From assembly GCA_011772595.1 (NCBI GenBank), contig WVZH01000326.1:182890-196783 (forward strand): 13,894 nucleotides of DNA, written 5' to 3'. Under the pieces are notes generated by a model. That model worked only from the letters and a program-made list of their open reading frames with translations, made no database searches and was not told the origin of the DNA. The position numbers were made by a program, and so were the translations under genes. This document shows positions 7,885 through 13,894 of this stretch, piece by piece (within the stretch, counting starts at the first letter, position 1; each line of letters opens with the position of its first letter). Origin of the DNA: Anaerolineales bacterium. GTDB taxonomy: Bacteria > Chloroflexota > Anaerolineae > Anaerolineales > E44-bin32.

Positions 7885-8424
7885 TTATGGTCTCGCAACC
7901 ATCCATTCGGTAAAAATTAGCTCCGGCGTGTGATCCCTCAGGCTTCTTTTCACGGCCCAGTCGATCACCTCTGGTTTCTTTGCAGCGCCTGTGCATAGTC
8001 GATCCGGGCTGGGATAAATACTTGCTCGCGCAAGATCCAATCGGTCGGCGTCGTAACAAGTTTGAACGGTGGCATCGTCTTCTTGCAACCCCTTTGTATG
8101 GTTTGCGCATGCCCTGTACAACAGTTCAAAATCGTGGTCGACGAGGTGGATGAATGATCCGCGCAGCGATTCCGCAAAGGCCGCAGCACGCACACCGTGT
8201 CCTGGGTCGACGGCCTCATGTAACCGCTTGGAATCATGCAACACGGAAAACAATTGAACGACTTTGACATGCGCGCCGGTTTCCTCTGCTAGCATCATTC
8301 CATTCTCGAGAACGCGCGCCCAATGACTCACCCCATGAACACCGAAAAATGGCAGCTGATACTCAGCTAGAATAAGATGAATGAGCTCAGGTGATATAGC
8401 GTTCCTAACCATTTCGCTGAACAT
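7885..8424 (-). CDS. HD-domain protein (predicted metal-dependent phosphohydrolase)
   Basis: The 179-residue protein carries the spaced metal ligands of the HD superfamily: HGVSHW (H30/H34), the HD pair in LHDSKR (H63, D64), NHT (H109) and a late aspartate in CYDADRLDL (D125/D127). HD enzymes cleave phosphate esters of nucleotides or cyclic and alarmone messengers with divalent metals. The short single-domain form with the TVQTCYDADRLDL block looks like a conserved but uncharacterised bacterial family, so no substrate is proposed. There is no strong ribosome-binding site: the nearest GA-rich match, GAAGGG, lies about 15 nt upstream inside a hairpin arm. The gene lies 88 nt downstream of the HEAT-repeat gene on the same strand. 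Confidence 0.82.
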   Translation of the reverse strand: MFSEMVRNAISPELIHLILAEYQLPFFGVHGVSHWARVLENGMMLAEETGAHVKVVQLFSVLHDSKRLHEAVDPGHGVRAAAFAESLRGSFIHLVDHDFELLYRACANHTKGLQEDDATVQTCYDADRLDLARASIYPSPDRLCTGAAKKPEVIDWAVKRSLRDHTPELIFTEWMVARP

Positions 8425-8431
8425 CTTTCAC

Positions 8432-8456
8432 AAAAGGTGCCCTTCTGTTGAGGGGC
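8432..8456 (-). terminator. Possible intrinsic terminator or start-masking hairpin
   Basis: On the minus strand GCCCCTC, loop AACA and GAAGGGC pair with one mismatch (8439-8456), followed by ACC and TTTT (8435-8432). It lies downstream of the HEAT-repeat gene but only 7-32 nt upstream of the HD-protein ATG. It could end the upstream transcript, or mask the only purine-rich ribosome-binding candidate of the HD gene. Confidence 0.35.
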
Positions 8457-8512
8457 CCAGGGAATGTTCTACGCACCTCACCAAAGTGCGACAGGAATTT
8501 GATCTGATCCCT

Positions 8513-9268
8513 TCATGGGTTATGATCGCGGATTTGAGTCCAACACCATTCGACCCAATCTTCGTCCATACGAGACAACCTCTTCTTTCTCAAGTTGGTC
8601 TTCATGATCCACCGCACATCGCGATCATCACTCGAAAGCCAACGTTCCATCCTCGGCTTTCCCAAAGCCGGGTTCGCCTCTACGGCGATGCTCCAACAAT
8701 ATCCTAGTCCCTTTCGAAGGGTTTTAAACCCGTCCGAACGTCGGTCCTGTAAACCCCGAATCAAACTCGTTACGGAATCCAGTATATCGAGTACCTGTTT
8801 AACGATCTCTTCTTGCGCCAATATCTCAGGTTCACACACCGCGGCAATAGCCGCGCGACGTTCGTATAGATTTCCCCCAATCCAGGGTTGCATCGCCAAA
8901 AGGAGTTCATCAGATTTCCCCGCTCCATAACGATGCAAGGCCAGGACAACGGCTTCACGTATCCGCCATCTTGGATCTGAAGCAAATTTACGAAGCGTAT
9001 CCAACTGATCTAATTCACCTTGGTTGAGCAAAGTGCCCAGGCCTAATACACCACAAAATGCAAGAAATTCTTCAGGTGAGTTAGTGGGAGCCTCGCTCGG
9101 TGAAAAGGTTCGATAGCGCTCGAACAGTGCACTATCTCCTTCTTCGGCCACGGCGAAAGCTAACTCGAGATTCGCTCTCGCTCCAGGGAGACCGGACTCC
9201 TCAAGCAAGTAAGAGTCCCAATCGTCTTTCGAAGCGAGAACCTCACGATACTGAGCGATTTTTCCCAT
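8513..9268 (-). CDS. HEAT-repeat / DNA-alkylation-repeat-like protein
   Basis: The 251-residue soluble protein appears all-helical with HEAT-like units, clearest at DPRWRIREAVVLALHR (98-113) and DDRDVRWIMKTNLRK (214-228), with weaker helices between. HEAT and AlkD-type repeats form curved solenoids that bind proteins or DNA. The DxRWxxRE and DxRDVRW signatures recall AlkD relatives, but I cannot identify a catalytic residue, so a binding or scaffold role is as likely. The sequence between 9269 and 9371 upstream holds only a short GAGAG/CTCTC inverted repeat and no clear promoter. No functional link with its neighbours is evident beyond same-strand order. Confidence 0.75.
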   Translation of the reverse strand: MGKIAQYREVLASKDDWDSYLLEESGLPGARANLELAFAVAEEGDSALFERYRTFSPSEAPTNSPEEFLAFCGVLGLGTLLNQGELDQLDTLRKFASDPRWRIREAVVLALHRYGAGKSDELLLAMQPWIGGNLYERRAAIAAVCEPEILAQEEIVKQVLDILDSVTSLIRGLQDRRSDGFKTLRKGLGYCWSIAVEANPALGKPRMERWLSSDDRDVRWIMKTNLRKKRLSRMDEDWVEWCWTQIRDHNP

Positions 9269-9371
9269 GACAAGCCTGGTAATCCTACCGCCTCCGTAAT
9301 TTCTAGTTTTCAGGCGATCTGAGAGCTACCCAATCTCTCAAATCCCAACTGTGGTCCACGATTGCCGCGGT

Positions 9372-10346
9372 TCACCGCTTTATCTTTCCAGGTAGGGTAT
9401 ATGGGTAGTCTCGACCGAGCAGACGATATAATCCTCGATCAATCCTGCGAGCGGAGAGATAGAACCGCCAAATCAGAGCATCCTCGCGATAATAGGATGC
9501 GATCTCCTTCTCTGTGAGCGGCTCTATAGCGCCGTCCCCCATTCTTTCCAGGAAACGCTCATTAACGATTTTCACGAGAGCCGGAATTAGATCCGGGCGT
9601 TGCTCCTTATAGAAATTAGCAATCACATCTATGACAACCTTCCGAAAGTTGTAATAACGTGTCATTACATCTTCGAGAAACAATCGGCGGATGATCCAAA
9701 CCAAGAAGGACGGTGCGCTACGGAGAAATAGCTCCGGATTTAATTGTTCCAAACCATTTTCCTGAACCAAAGGTGTGCTGGTGTCGAAATAGGAAAGCAT
9801 AATGCGATCCTTGAGGGGTTGGGTGGGATCGAAATTCAAGATCGCCCAATTCGAGATTTGGCCATCAAAACCCACCTCCAACGTCCCTTTGTTGGCCGCG
9901 TTAAAATCAAATACCCTCCTGGTCTCCCCCAGCACGGTAAGGACTAGTTGACCGACACTCTCGGGATCAAGTTGAAGCATTGCCTTGTGACAGATGTGTT
10001 CAGGGTTCATTTTCTCCTGGACAATGTAGACAATGTTGCGACCAGTATGATCATCTCTGAAATTCAGGATTTCGCTTGAAACCAATCTCAACCCGACACG
10101 ATTTTGTAAAATATCGAGGTAGCGGGAGTATAACTCCTTATACGCCTCCACCTCAGCCAAGTTCTTGAACATCGGTAGGCGTTTATACGCTAATCTTCGC
10201 TCTTCTCCCTCCCCGATCTCAAAAACCGTACTGATCTCACCATAGCCCAAAACCTTCGCCGGAATTAGACTTCGTTCTGGGTGTGCGGGATCGAGCTCGC
10301 GCTCGAAACGACGCAGCACATCGAGATTGACACCCAAGCCAGTCAT
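9372..10346 (-). CDS. Protein-kinase-like protein of unknown function (possibly DUF6206)
   Basis: The 324-residue protein begins like a kinase-fold small lobe: a glycine-rich loop LGYGEISTVFEI (33-44), a lysine in RLAYKRLPMF (K55), a candidate helix-C glutamate (E67/E68) and a hinge-like VQEKM (109-113). A catalytic-loop-like DGQISNWAI (D161, N166) and a metal-binding YFDTSTP (D188) follow. The C-terminal third is helical and basic and ends in KIKR. No membrane segment is visible. These features suggest an ATP-dependent phosphotransferase of the protein-kinase/aminoglycoside-kinase superfamily, although the canonical HxD is not evident. I believe it belongs to the family labelled DUF6206, from memory and unchecked. 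Its ATG is 10 nt after the stop of the class III PLP enzyme, with AAAGGGGG overlapping that stop, so the two are made together and probably work together. Confidence 0.7.
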   Translation of the reverse strand: MTGLGVNLDVLRRFERELDPAHPERSLIPAKVLGYGEISTVFEIGEGEERRLAYKRLPMFKNLAEVEAYKELYSRYLDILQNRVGLRLVSSEILNFRDDHTGRNIVYIVQEKMNPEHICHKAMLQLDPESVGQLVLTVLGETRRVFDFNAANKGTLEVGFDGQISNWAILNFDPTQPLKDRIMLSYFDTSTPLVQENGLEQLNPELFLRSAPSFLVWIIRRLFLEDVMTRYYNFRKVVIDVIANFYKEQRPDLIPALVKIVNERFLERMGDGAIEPLTEKEIASYYREDALIWRFYLSARRIDRGLYRLLGRDYPYTLPGKIKR

Positions 10347-10356
10347 AACACCCCCT

Positions 10357-11622
10357 TTACGACTTCATGACATTCGCGACGATTGTAAGTGCGTGATCGA
10401 CACGCTCGAGGATTTCCTCGGCCAACGGCTTGTCGATATTCAAGGGTGGTAAAAGTTGAGCAACGCTTGGATCATTGTTGGCGTAAACAGAAAGCAAGCC
10501 ACTGTCGTAGGCGGCTTTCGAAAATATTGGGCCGCACAATTCATTCACCATCTCAATGCCCATCATCAGTCCCAACTGACGCAAACCAACAAGAACCTCC
10601 CCATGCTGCTCTTGCAAGTTGTAAAATTCATCCGAGAAAACCTGTGCCAGCGCTTGGACATGATCAAGGAAACCTTGATCGGCCGAGATTTCCAGGACCC
10701 TCATCGCTACCGGACACCCCACTTCCGCGCCCCCAAATGTGGAGACGTGAATGAATGGATCCTCATGGAAGACGGACTCATACTTCGCCTTGAAACATGT
10801 GACCGCCATAGGATAAACACCACCGGATAGGCCCTTCCCAAGCACGATAATGTCCGGTTCAACATCAAAATGCTCGATGCCCCAGAGCTTACCTGTTCTA
10901 CCCAATCCTGTCTGGATTTCATCAATAATCATTAGAACTTTGAATTGATCACAAAGCTCCCTGGCGCTCGCAAAGTATTCCGAATGAGGCACGAGGATCC
11001 CATTGGTCGCAGGAATTGTTTCGAAGATTACTGCTGCAGTGCTATCGTCCAATGCAGCCTCTAACGCTTGGACATCGTTGAACGGAATCTGAATAAAACC
11101 CGGAGCCAACGGTCCGAATGGTGCGCGATATTTTTCATCGCCCGCCGCAAGCGCCAATCCCGTGTGCCCATGATAGCCACCATTGGCAGAAATTACCTTA
11201 TCACGTCTAGTAAATCCACGCGCGATTTTGATCGCCAAATCTACCGCTTCTCCACCACCTACTCCGAATACAGAATAATCCATTTCTCCTGGCATCGTCT
11301 GTGCTAGTGCGTCAGCAAGGGCTGCTCGCTGCTCGCTGATCAGGTGGTGATTTCCAATATCAAGTTCATCGAGGCTTTCTCTCAAGGTGGTAAGGATCTC
11401 CGGATGCCTGTGGCCCAAGTTAAAGACGCCACCATTACAATGGCAATCAATCAGCCGTTTTTCACCGGAGAGATCCCACATGAATGGCCCCTCTCGCTTC
11501 CCCGAGACAAAGTCTATGCCTGCCATTCGAAAGAAATTTACTTTCCCGGACGACACGTTAGTGGCAAACAATTCGATTACGTCATCCCTGGAACGATGCC
11601 CTACATATTTTTGCTTTCCCAT
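10357..11622 (-). CDS. Class III PLP aminotransferase-family enzyme (aminotransferase or phospho-lyase)
   Basis: The 421-residue fold-type I PLP enzyme has GVGGGEAVDLAIKIAR near the cofactor phosphate site, NGGYHGHTG, the ring-nitrogen aspartate in MIIDEIQTGLGRTG (D234) and the Schiff-base lysine in LGKGLSGGVYP (K263). All key residues are intact. This superfamily includes aminotransferases, racemases and the phospho-lyases that act on phosphorylated amino alcohols. The tight coupling to a kinase-like gene makes a kinase/phospho-lyase pair worth considering, but the sequence alone does not choose between them. A GTG at 11715 would add 31 residues; the ATG at 11622 is preferred because GGGAGA lies just upstream and a terminator hairpin falls within the extension. 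Confidence 0.9.
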   Translation of the reverse strand: MGKQKYVGHRSRDDVIELFATNVSSGKVNFFRMAGIDFVSGKREGPFMWDLSGEKRLIDCHCNGGVFNLGHRHPEILTTLRESLDELDIGNHHLISEQRAALADALAQTMPGEMDYSVFGVGGGEAVDLAIKIARGFTRRDKVISANGGYHGHTGLALAAGDEKYRAPFGPLAPGFIQIPFNDVQALEAALDDSTAAVIFETIPATNGILVPHSEYFASARELCDQFKVLMIIDEIQTGLGRTGKLWGIEHFDVEPDIIVLGKGLSGGVYPMAVTCFKAKYESVFHEDPFIHVSTFGGAEVGCPVAMRVLEISADQGFLDHVQALAQVFSDEFYNLQEQHGEVLVGLRQLGLMMGIEMVNELCGPIFSKAAYDSGLLSVYANNDPSVAQLLPPLNIDKPLAEEILERVDHALTIVANVMKS

Positions 11623-11626
11623 ATGG

Positions 11627-11632
11627 TCTCCC
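11627..11632 (-). promoter_or_regulatory. Shine-Dalgarno site for the class III PLP enzyme
   Basis: On the minus strand GGGAGA lies 4 nt before the ATG at 11622 (5 nt from GGGAG). It decides that start over the GTG at 11715. The complementary UCUCC occurs in the RNA upstream (11690-11686). Confidence 0.6.
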
Positions 11633-11650
11633 GCCCCTTCGCGAAAGATG

Positions 11651-11685
11651 AAAAGAGATGTGGCGAATACTGAGCCACACCTCTT
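11651..11685 (-). terminator. Intrinsic terminator in the leader of the class III PLP gene
   Basis: On the minus strand GAGGTGTGGC (11683-11674), a 9-nt loop and GCCACATCTC (11664-11655) form a 10-bp stem with one G-U pair, extendable by two A-T pairs, followed at once by TTTT (11654-11651). The call is strong on structure. It ends only 28 nt before the PLP-enzyme ATG and about 97 nt after the lipoprotein stop, so it can terminate the cupin-lipoprotein transcript or sit in the leader of the next gene. Confidence 0.75.
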
Positions 11686-11700
11686 GGAGATGATTTTCGT

Positions 11701-11728
11701 GAAGATACACGCCACGCTCGAAGATACA
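11701..11728. repeat. Two direct copies of GAAGATACA
   Basis: GAAGATACA occurs at 11701-11709 and 11720-11728, 19 bp apart, about two helical turns. An inverted TGTATC lies at 11748-11753 next to the candidate -10 element. It could be an operator or part of an RNA element; short enough to be chance. Confidence 0.3.
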
Positions 11729-11754
11729 AACTCGCGCGCACGGCTTCTGTATCG

Positions 11755-11763
11755 TATATAGCA
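11755..11763 (-). promoter_or_regulatory. Candidate extended -10 promoter for the class III PLP/kinase-like pair
   Basis: On the minus strand TGCTATATA is an extended -10 match (TGn then TATATA at 11760-11755). No -35 hexamer is seen. Transcription from about 11748 would put the terminator at 11651-11685 inside a leader of about 126 nt. Confidence 0.35.
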
Positions 11764-11781
11764 GGACGACGGTTAATGCGT

Positions 11782-12540
11782 TTAATCGCTAGCTTCTGGT
11801 AGTGCCTTCAGAATGCGCTGATCTAAAACTGCTGCGATCTCCCCGATCTCTATGGAGGGGGCATTCTCCTCTAAGTACATAATGAAAACATAGGCACCGA
11901 CATTTTCCCTTCGCAGAATCATGAAGTCGATGCGCATAATTCCGATGCCTTCCACATCTGTAACGACCGTGAATCCTGCAGAGGAATCGCCTACTCCTTC
12001 GAGAGGTGGCAGCTCTTTCCTCTCCTGTACGGTCTCGGCACCAAGCCCTTCAAGGAATGCATCCAGAAGCTCTTCTGAATTTTGTACGGCGATGTCGAAA
12101 CCGAATTGGTCGATCATGCTCAACTGCTGCAGGAAACCCATCACCATCTCGAATGGATCCAACTGCCAGAAAGCGAATAAAGCTTGTATAGTGAAATCTT
12201 CGGTGCTCATGCTTTCTGCTGTTAATCCAAGTTCTTCAACAGGAAGCTCATCGAAACCTGGAGGCAAGTCGCTTTCCACCAGTTCCATGGACGAAAAGTC
12301 TAGGGCCACTTCTGACGGTTCTACTGGAGCCGCTGTCGGCGTATCCGTTGGCAAGGGCGTGGGTGTGTCGGTCGGAAGTGGGGTGTCGGTTGGTGGCGGA
12401 GCTTCGGCGGTCTGGGTCGCGAATACATCAGCGGCAATTTTCGTAGAGGTGGCGTCTAGTTCCTCCTGAGATGGGCCGCAGCCGACCAATAGAACTGTAA
12501 GAATGATCAAGGCTAGGGTTCTTTTCAATGGATCATTCAC
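11782..12540 (-). CDS. Secreted lipoprotein with PT-rich linker, unknown function
   Basis: Starting at GTG 12540, the 252-residue protein has a short signal peptide (KRT then ALIILTVLLVGC) with lipobox LVGC, giving a lipidated C21 and attachment to the outer face of the membrane. After a helical stretch it carries a proline/threonine linker (about 48-72, PTDTP units), a hallmark of Chloroflexota surface lipoproteins. The C-terminal domain (about 80-252) has acidic helices and a strand-rich part with FTVVTDVEG and RIDFMILRRENVGAYVF; I do not recognise it. The start is chosen for AAAGGAGG 7 nt upstream; a TTG at 12585 would add 15 residues ahead of the signal peptide. It follows the cupin gene by 45 nt and is probably in the same transcript. 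Confidence 0.85.
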   Translation of the reverse strand: MNDPLKRTLALIILTVLLVGCGPSQEELDATSTKIAADVFATQTAEAPPPTDTPLPTDTPTPLPTDTPTAAPVEPSEVALDFSSMELVESDLPPGFDELPVEELGLTAESMSTEDFTIQALFAFWQLDPFEMVMGFLQQLSMIDQFGFDIAVQNSEELLDAFLEGLGAETVQERKELPPLEGVGDSSAGFTVVTDVEGIGIMRIDFMILRRENVGAYVFIMYLEENAPSIEIGEIAAVLDQRILKALPEASD

Positions 12541-12547
12541 GGCGTTC

Positions 12548-12555
12548 CCTCCTTT
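12548..12555 (-). promoter_or_regulatory. Shine-Dalgarno site supporting the GTG start of the lipoprotein
   Basis: On the minus strand AAAGGAGG lies 7 nt before GTG 12540 and places the signal peptide right at the N-terminus. Confidence 0.7.
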
Positions 12556-12585
12556 TGTGCGGACTTCGACTTTCGTACTATTCAA

Positions 12586-12969
12586 CTAAACGGTTGGCTC
12601 CCATTTGCCGTCAACATAGGTTGCTTCGGAGTCACCGGGCCAAGGCGGCATGGCAATGCATATAAACTTCAACTCTGTGTTCGACAGGTTTCGGTACTGA
12701 AAGGATGTTCCTGCAGGAATGTTAATTGAGGTACCCTCGACGAGAGTAGTGACTTCACTCTCCGAGCCATTGTTTCTCCAAATCTCTCCCCGGCCTGCGA
12801 GAACGTACCAGAATTCGTTTACAGTTGCGTGAACAGTCGCTTTGTTGACTTGATGCGGAGGGACGGTACAGTGAATCATGTTGCCCCTTTCGCCATCCAT
12901 AATAAAACGAATATCTGCACCTGCCGGGGACCTAGCATCAGGATGTTCTGGAAGTGTTGTTGTCTTCAT
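12586..12969 (-). CDS. Small cupin-domain protein lacking usual metal ligands
   Basis: The 127-residue single-domain cupin has motif 1 as TVHATVNEFWYVLAGRGEIW (H47, E52) and motif 2 as IPAGTSFQYRN (85-94). In the usual metal cupin, motif 1 has HxH plus E and motif 2 has a further His. Here the first His position is T45 and the motif 2 His position is F90, so two of four ligands are missing. The conserved C-terminal MPPWPGDSEA block recurs in a family of small bacterial cupins of unknown role. It may bind a small molecule without metal. The ATG has GAGGT 6 nt upstream. It is followed by the lipoprotein gene and preceded by a 278-nt gap containing a palindrome and promoter-like sequence. Confidence 0.85.
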   Translation of the reverse strand: MKTTTLPEHPDARSPAGADIRFIMDGERGNMIHCTVPPHQVNKATVHATVNEFWYVLAGRGEIWRNNGSESEVTTLVEGTSINIPAGTSFQYRNLSNTELKFICIAMPPWPGDSEATYVDGKWEPTV

Positions 12970-12988
12970 CCGTTGACCTCATATGTTT

Positions 12989-13002
12989 TTTAACCAGTTA
13001 AA
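12989..13002. promoter_or_regulatory. Inverted repeat TTTAAC-CA-GTTAAA upstream of the cupin
   Basis: Perfect 6-bp arms with a 2-nt centre lie 19 bp before the cupin ATG, just upstream of its ribosome-binding site. It could be an operator for a dimeric regulator. The AT-rich composition weakens it. Confidence 0.3.
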
Positions 13003-13081
13003 TACCTTGGTGACCCCATATTGGAATCGATCGAGAACCAACAACTATTACTGCATTCATTGCCGCTAACGGTGCACGAGA

Positions 13082-13109
13082 AGTATACTCTTTCAGAGCG
13101 TGAACCAAA
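13082..13109 (-). promoter_or_regulatory. Weak promoter candidate for the cupin-lipoprotein transcript
   Basis: On the minus strand TATACT (13087-13082) follows TTTGGT (13109-13104) by 16 nt. The -35 is poor. A second TATACT occurs at 13115-13110 without a -35. The rest of the 278-nt gap (12970-13247) shows no gene or RNA that I recognise. Confidence 0.3.
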
Positions 13110-13247
13110 AGTATAGATTTGACCAGCTTGAAACCCTAAAAGCTGAATTTCCTCTCGAAAATCCAACTCTCCAGTTCCATGGGCCGAAACAGAGGAATCC
13201 CGGTCTGACGGCTGGTGTTTACACATATTATATTCCGGCACTTACGC

Positions 13248-13894
13248 TCACTTACGATCCGTGTAACGAAAACCCATCTCCTTCAAAACCCGATCCTCGG
13301 AACAATAGGCAGATCCAATTGCATCAGTCCTTTCTGGCGGATTTTCACGCTCCCAAGTGACGGTTCGCCTTATCGCTTCTTCCCGAGCAACACATTCTTG
13401 ATAACCAAGAACCTGGCGGATCTTCGAAGTGTCGACAACCAGCGGTTGGATTGTAGAGAATGGCGGTACGGCTGGATCTGGCATTTGCTCAATTGGTAGG
13501 ACGACGATTTCCCCCTCCCACCCCGTGATACGACCAAGCTCCCGCACCCAATCGATCGTCCGGAGTGCCGCGACTTCACCGACATTGAAAATTTGCCCAG
13601 AGGACACACTTTCGGTCACAGCCAGGACGACCGCCGCTGCGACGTTCTCCACATAGCCTCGCGTCCATCGCCAGTCTGCCATGCCCTTTTCTAAAAGGAT
13701 CGCCGGCCGGTCATCATCCATTCGTTTGATGTACTCGTAGAAGCGATGTTGCTTATCACCAGGACCGTACACCATGGGTAAGCGTAAAACCGTGCCAGAT
13801 AAATTGCCGTCGCTCATAACGACTTTCTCGACGAGTATCTTTTCATAATCGTCCATCCATGCTTTCGGATCACTTGCGACTCTCGGGCAATCAC
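13248..13894 (-). CDS. NAD-dependent epimerase/reductase (extended SDR), partial
   Basis: Only the C-terminal part is present: the frame is open to the right edge, and the N-terminal Rossmann glycine motif lies outside. The visible part has RLPMVYGPGD (the RxPxxYGPGD region of extended SDRs), DDYEKILVEK carrying the candidate catalytic tyrosine, RGYVENVAAAVVLAV and QIFNVGE, all typical of sugar-nucleotide epimerases/dehydratases and related reductases. The YxxxK spacing is not canonical here: lysines occur at Y+2 and Y+7. The ATG at 13856 is internal, since in-frame codons continue upstream of it to the edge. It is upstream of, and on the same strand as, the cupin, but 278 nt apart. The substrate cannot be assigned. 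Confidence 0.85.
   Translation of the reverse strand, partial: DCPRVASDPKAWMDDYEKILVEKVVMSDGNLSGTVLRLPMVYGPGDKQHRFYEYIKRMDDDRPAILLEKGMADWRWTRGYVENVAAAVVLAVTESVSSGQIFNVGEVAALRTIDWVRELGRITGWEGEIVVLPIEQMPDPAVPPFSTIQPLVVDTSKIRQVLGYQECVAREEAIRRTVTWERENPPERTDAIGSAYCSEDRVLKEMGFRYTDRK

Noticed and set aside
9290..9345. GAGAG/CTCTC inverted repeat between the kinase-like and HEAT genes
   Set aside because: Only five base pairs with a nine-base loop and no following T run, so a terminator is not supported.
11623..11715. N-terminal extension of the class III PLP enzyme from GTG 11715
   Set aside because: The extension encodes a cysteine- and phenylalanine-rich stretch over a terminator hairpin, while ATG 11622 has a proper Shine-Dalgarno site.
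12345..12410. Short GT-rich DNA repeat
   Set aside because: It is simply the coding sequence of the PTDTP linker of the lipoprotein, not a separate repeat element.
11921..12469. Plus-strand 182-codon serine-rich frame opposite the lipoprotein
   Set aside because: It is the antisense shadow of the lipoprotein gene; the Ser/Gly/Val repeats mirror the PTDTP linker codons, and the sense strand has a signal peptide and a strong Shine-Dalgarno site.
12541..12585. TTG start for the lipoprotein at 12585
   Set aside because: It would place 15 extra charged residues before the signal peptide and its span includes the Shine-Dalgarno site of GTG 12540.
12990..13241. Minus-strand 83-codon open frame filling the gap between epimerase and cupin
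   Set aside because: It begins with GTG without any Shine-Dalgarno site, has no recognisable domain and covers the promoter region of the cupin.
1..13894. Search for tRNA, rRNA, CRISPR, insertion sequences and toxin-antitoxin pairs
   Set aside because: No cloverleaf-like sequence, regular repeat-spacer pattern, transposase or terminal inverted repeats, or small paired toxin genes were seen on either strand.

Overview
This is a gene-dense bacterial window of about 50% G+C. It most resembles a member of the phylum Chloroflexota, probably an Anaerolineae-type lineage. The best clue is the lipoprotein at 11782-12540, whose lipobox is followed by the proline/threonine linker (PTDTP units) common in that group. 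The CpXC-domain protein, the N-terminally basic two-helix membrane protein and the compact HD protein also fit. The assignment is an inference from protein style; no rRNA, tRNA or phylogenetic marker is present. I see no mobile element, CRISPR array, tRNA or phage gene, and no gap between genes exceeds 300 bases.

Left part (1-6290): a minus-strand long-chain acyl-CoA ligase diverges from a plus-strand operon of three genes: a class III PLP aminotransferase, a soluble GAF-PAS histidine kinase whose ATG follows the aminotransferase stop without any gap, and a CpXC zinc-ribbon protein with a long helical repeat tail. The 227-base divergent region holds two overlapping back-to-back promoter candidates. 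The operon ends convergently against the next block, with a possible bidirectional terminator in between.

Right part (6291-13894): everything is on the minus strand. In transcription order (high to low coordinates) these are a partial extended-SDR epimerase/reductase cut by the window edge, a small cupin, a Chloroflexota-style lipoprotein, a strong intrinsic terminator, a second class III PLP enzyme tightly coupled (10-nt gap) to a protein-kinase-like protein, a HEAT-repeat protein, an HD-domain protein, a two-helix membrane protein and a fold-type II PLP threonine/serine dehydratase that seems to start at CTG.

The overall theme is amino-acid and amine chemistry (three PLP enzymes of two folds) plus fatty-acid activation and small-molecule signalling. 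The two groupings that look most like undescribed systems are the class III PLP enzyme plus kinase-like protein pair (9372-11622), whose leader carries a terminator hairpin with a possible competing pairing, and the aminotransferase/histidine kinase/CpXC-repeat operon (1932-6214), which links an orphan sensor kinase to one metabolic enzyme. Five starts were moved inward, or in one case outward, from the longest open frame because a good Shine-Dalgarno site decides them (1704, 7271, 7682, 11622, 12540). The CpXC start (4841) was also moved, on domain and spacing grounds.
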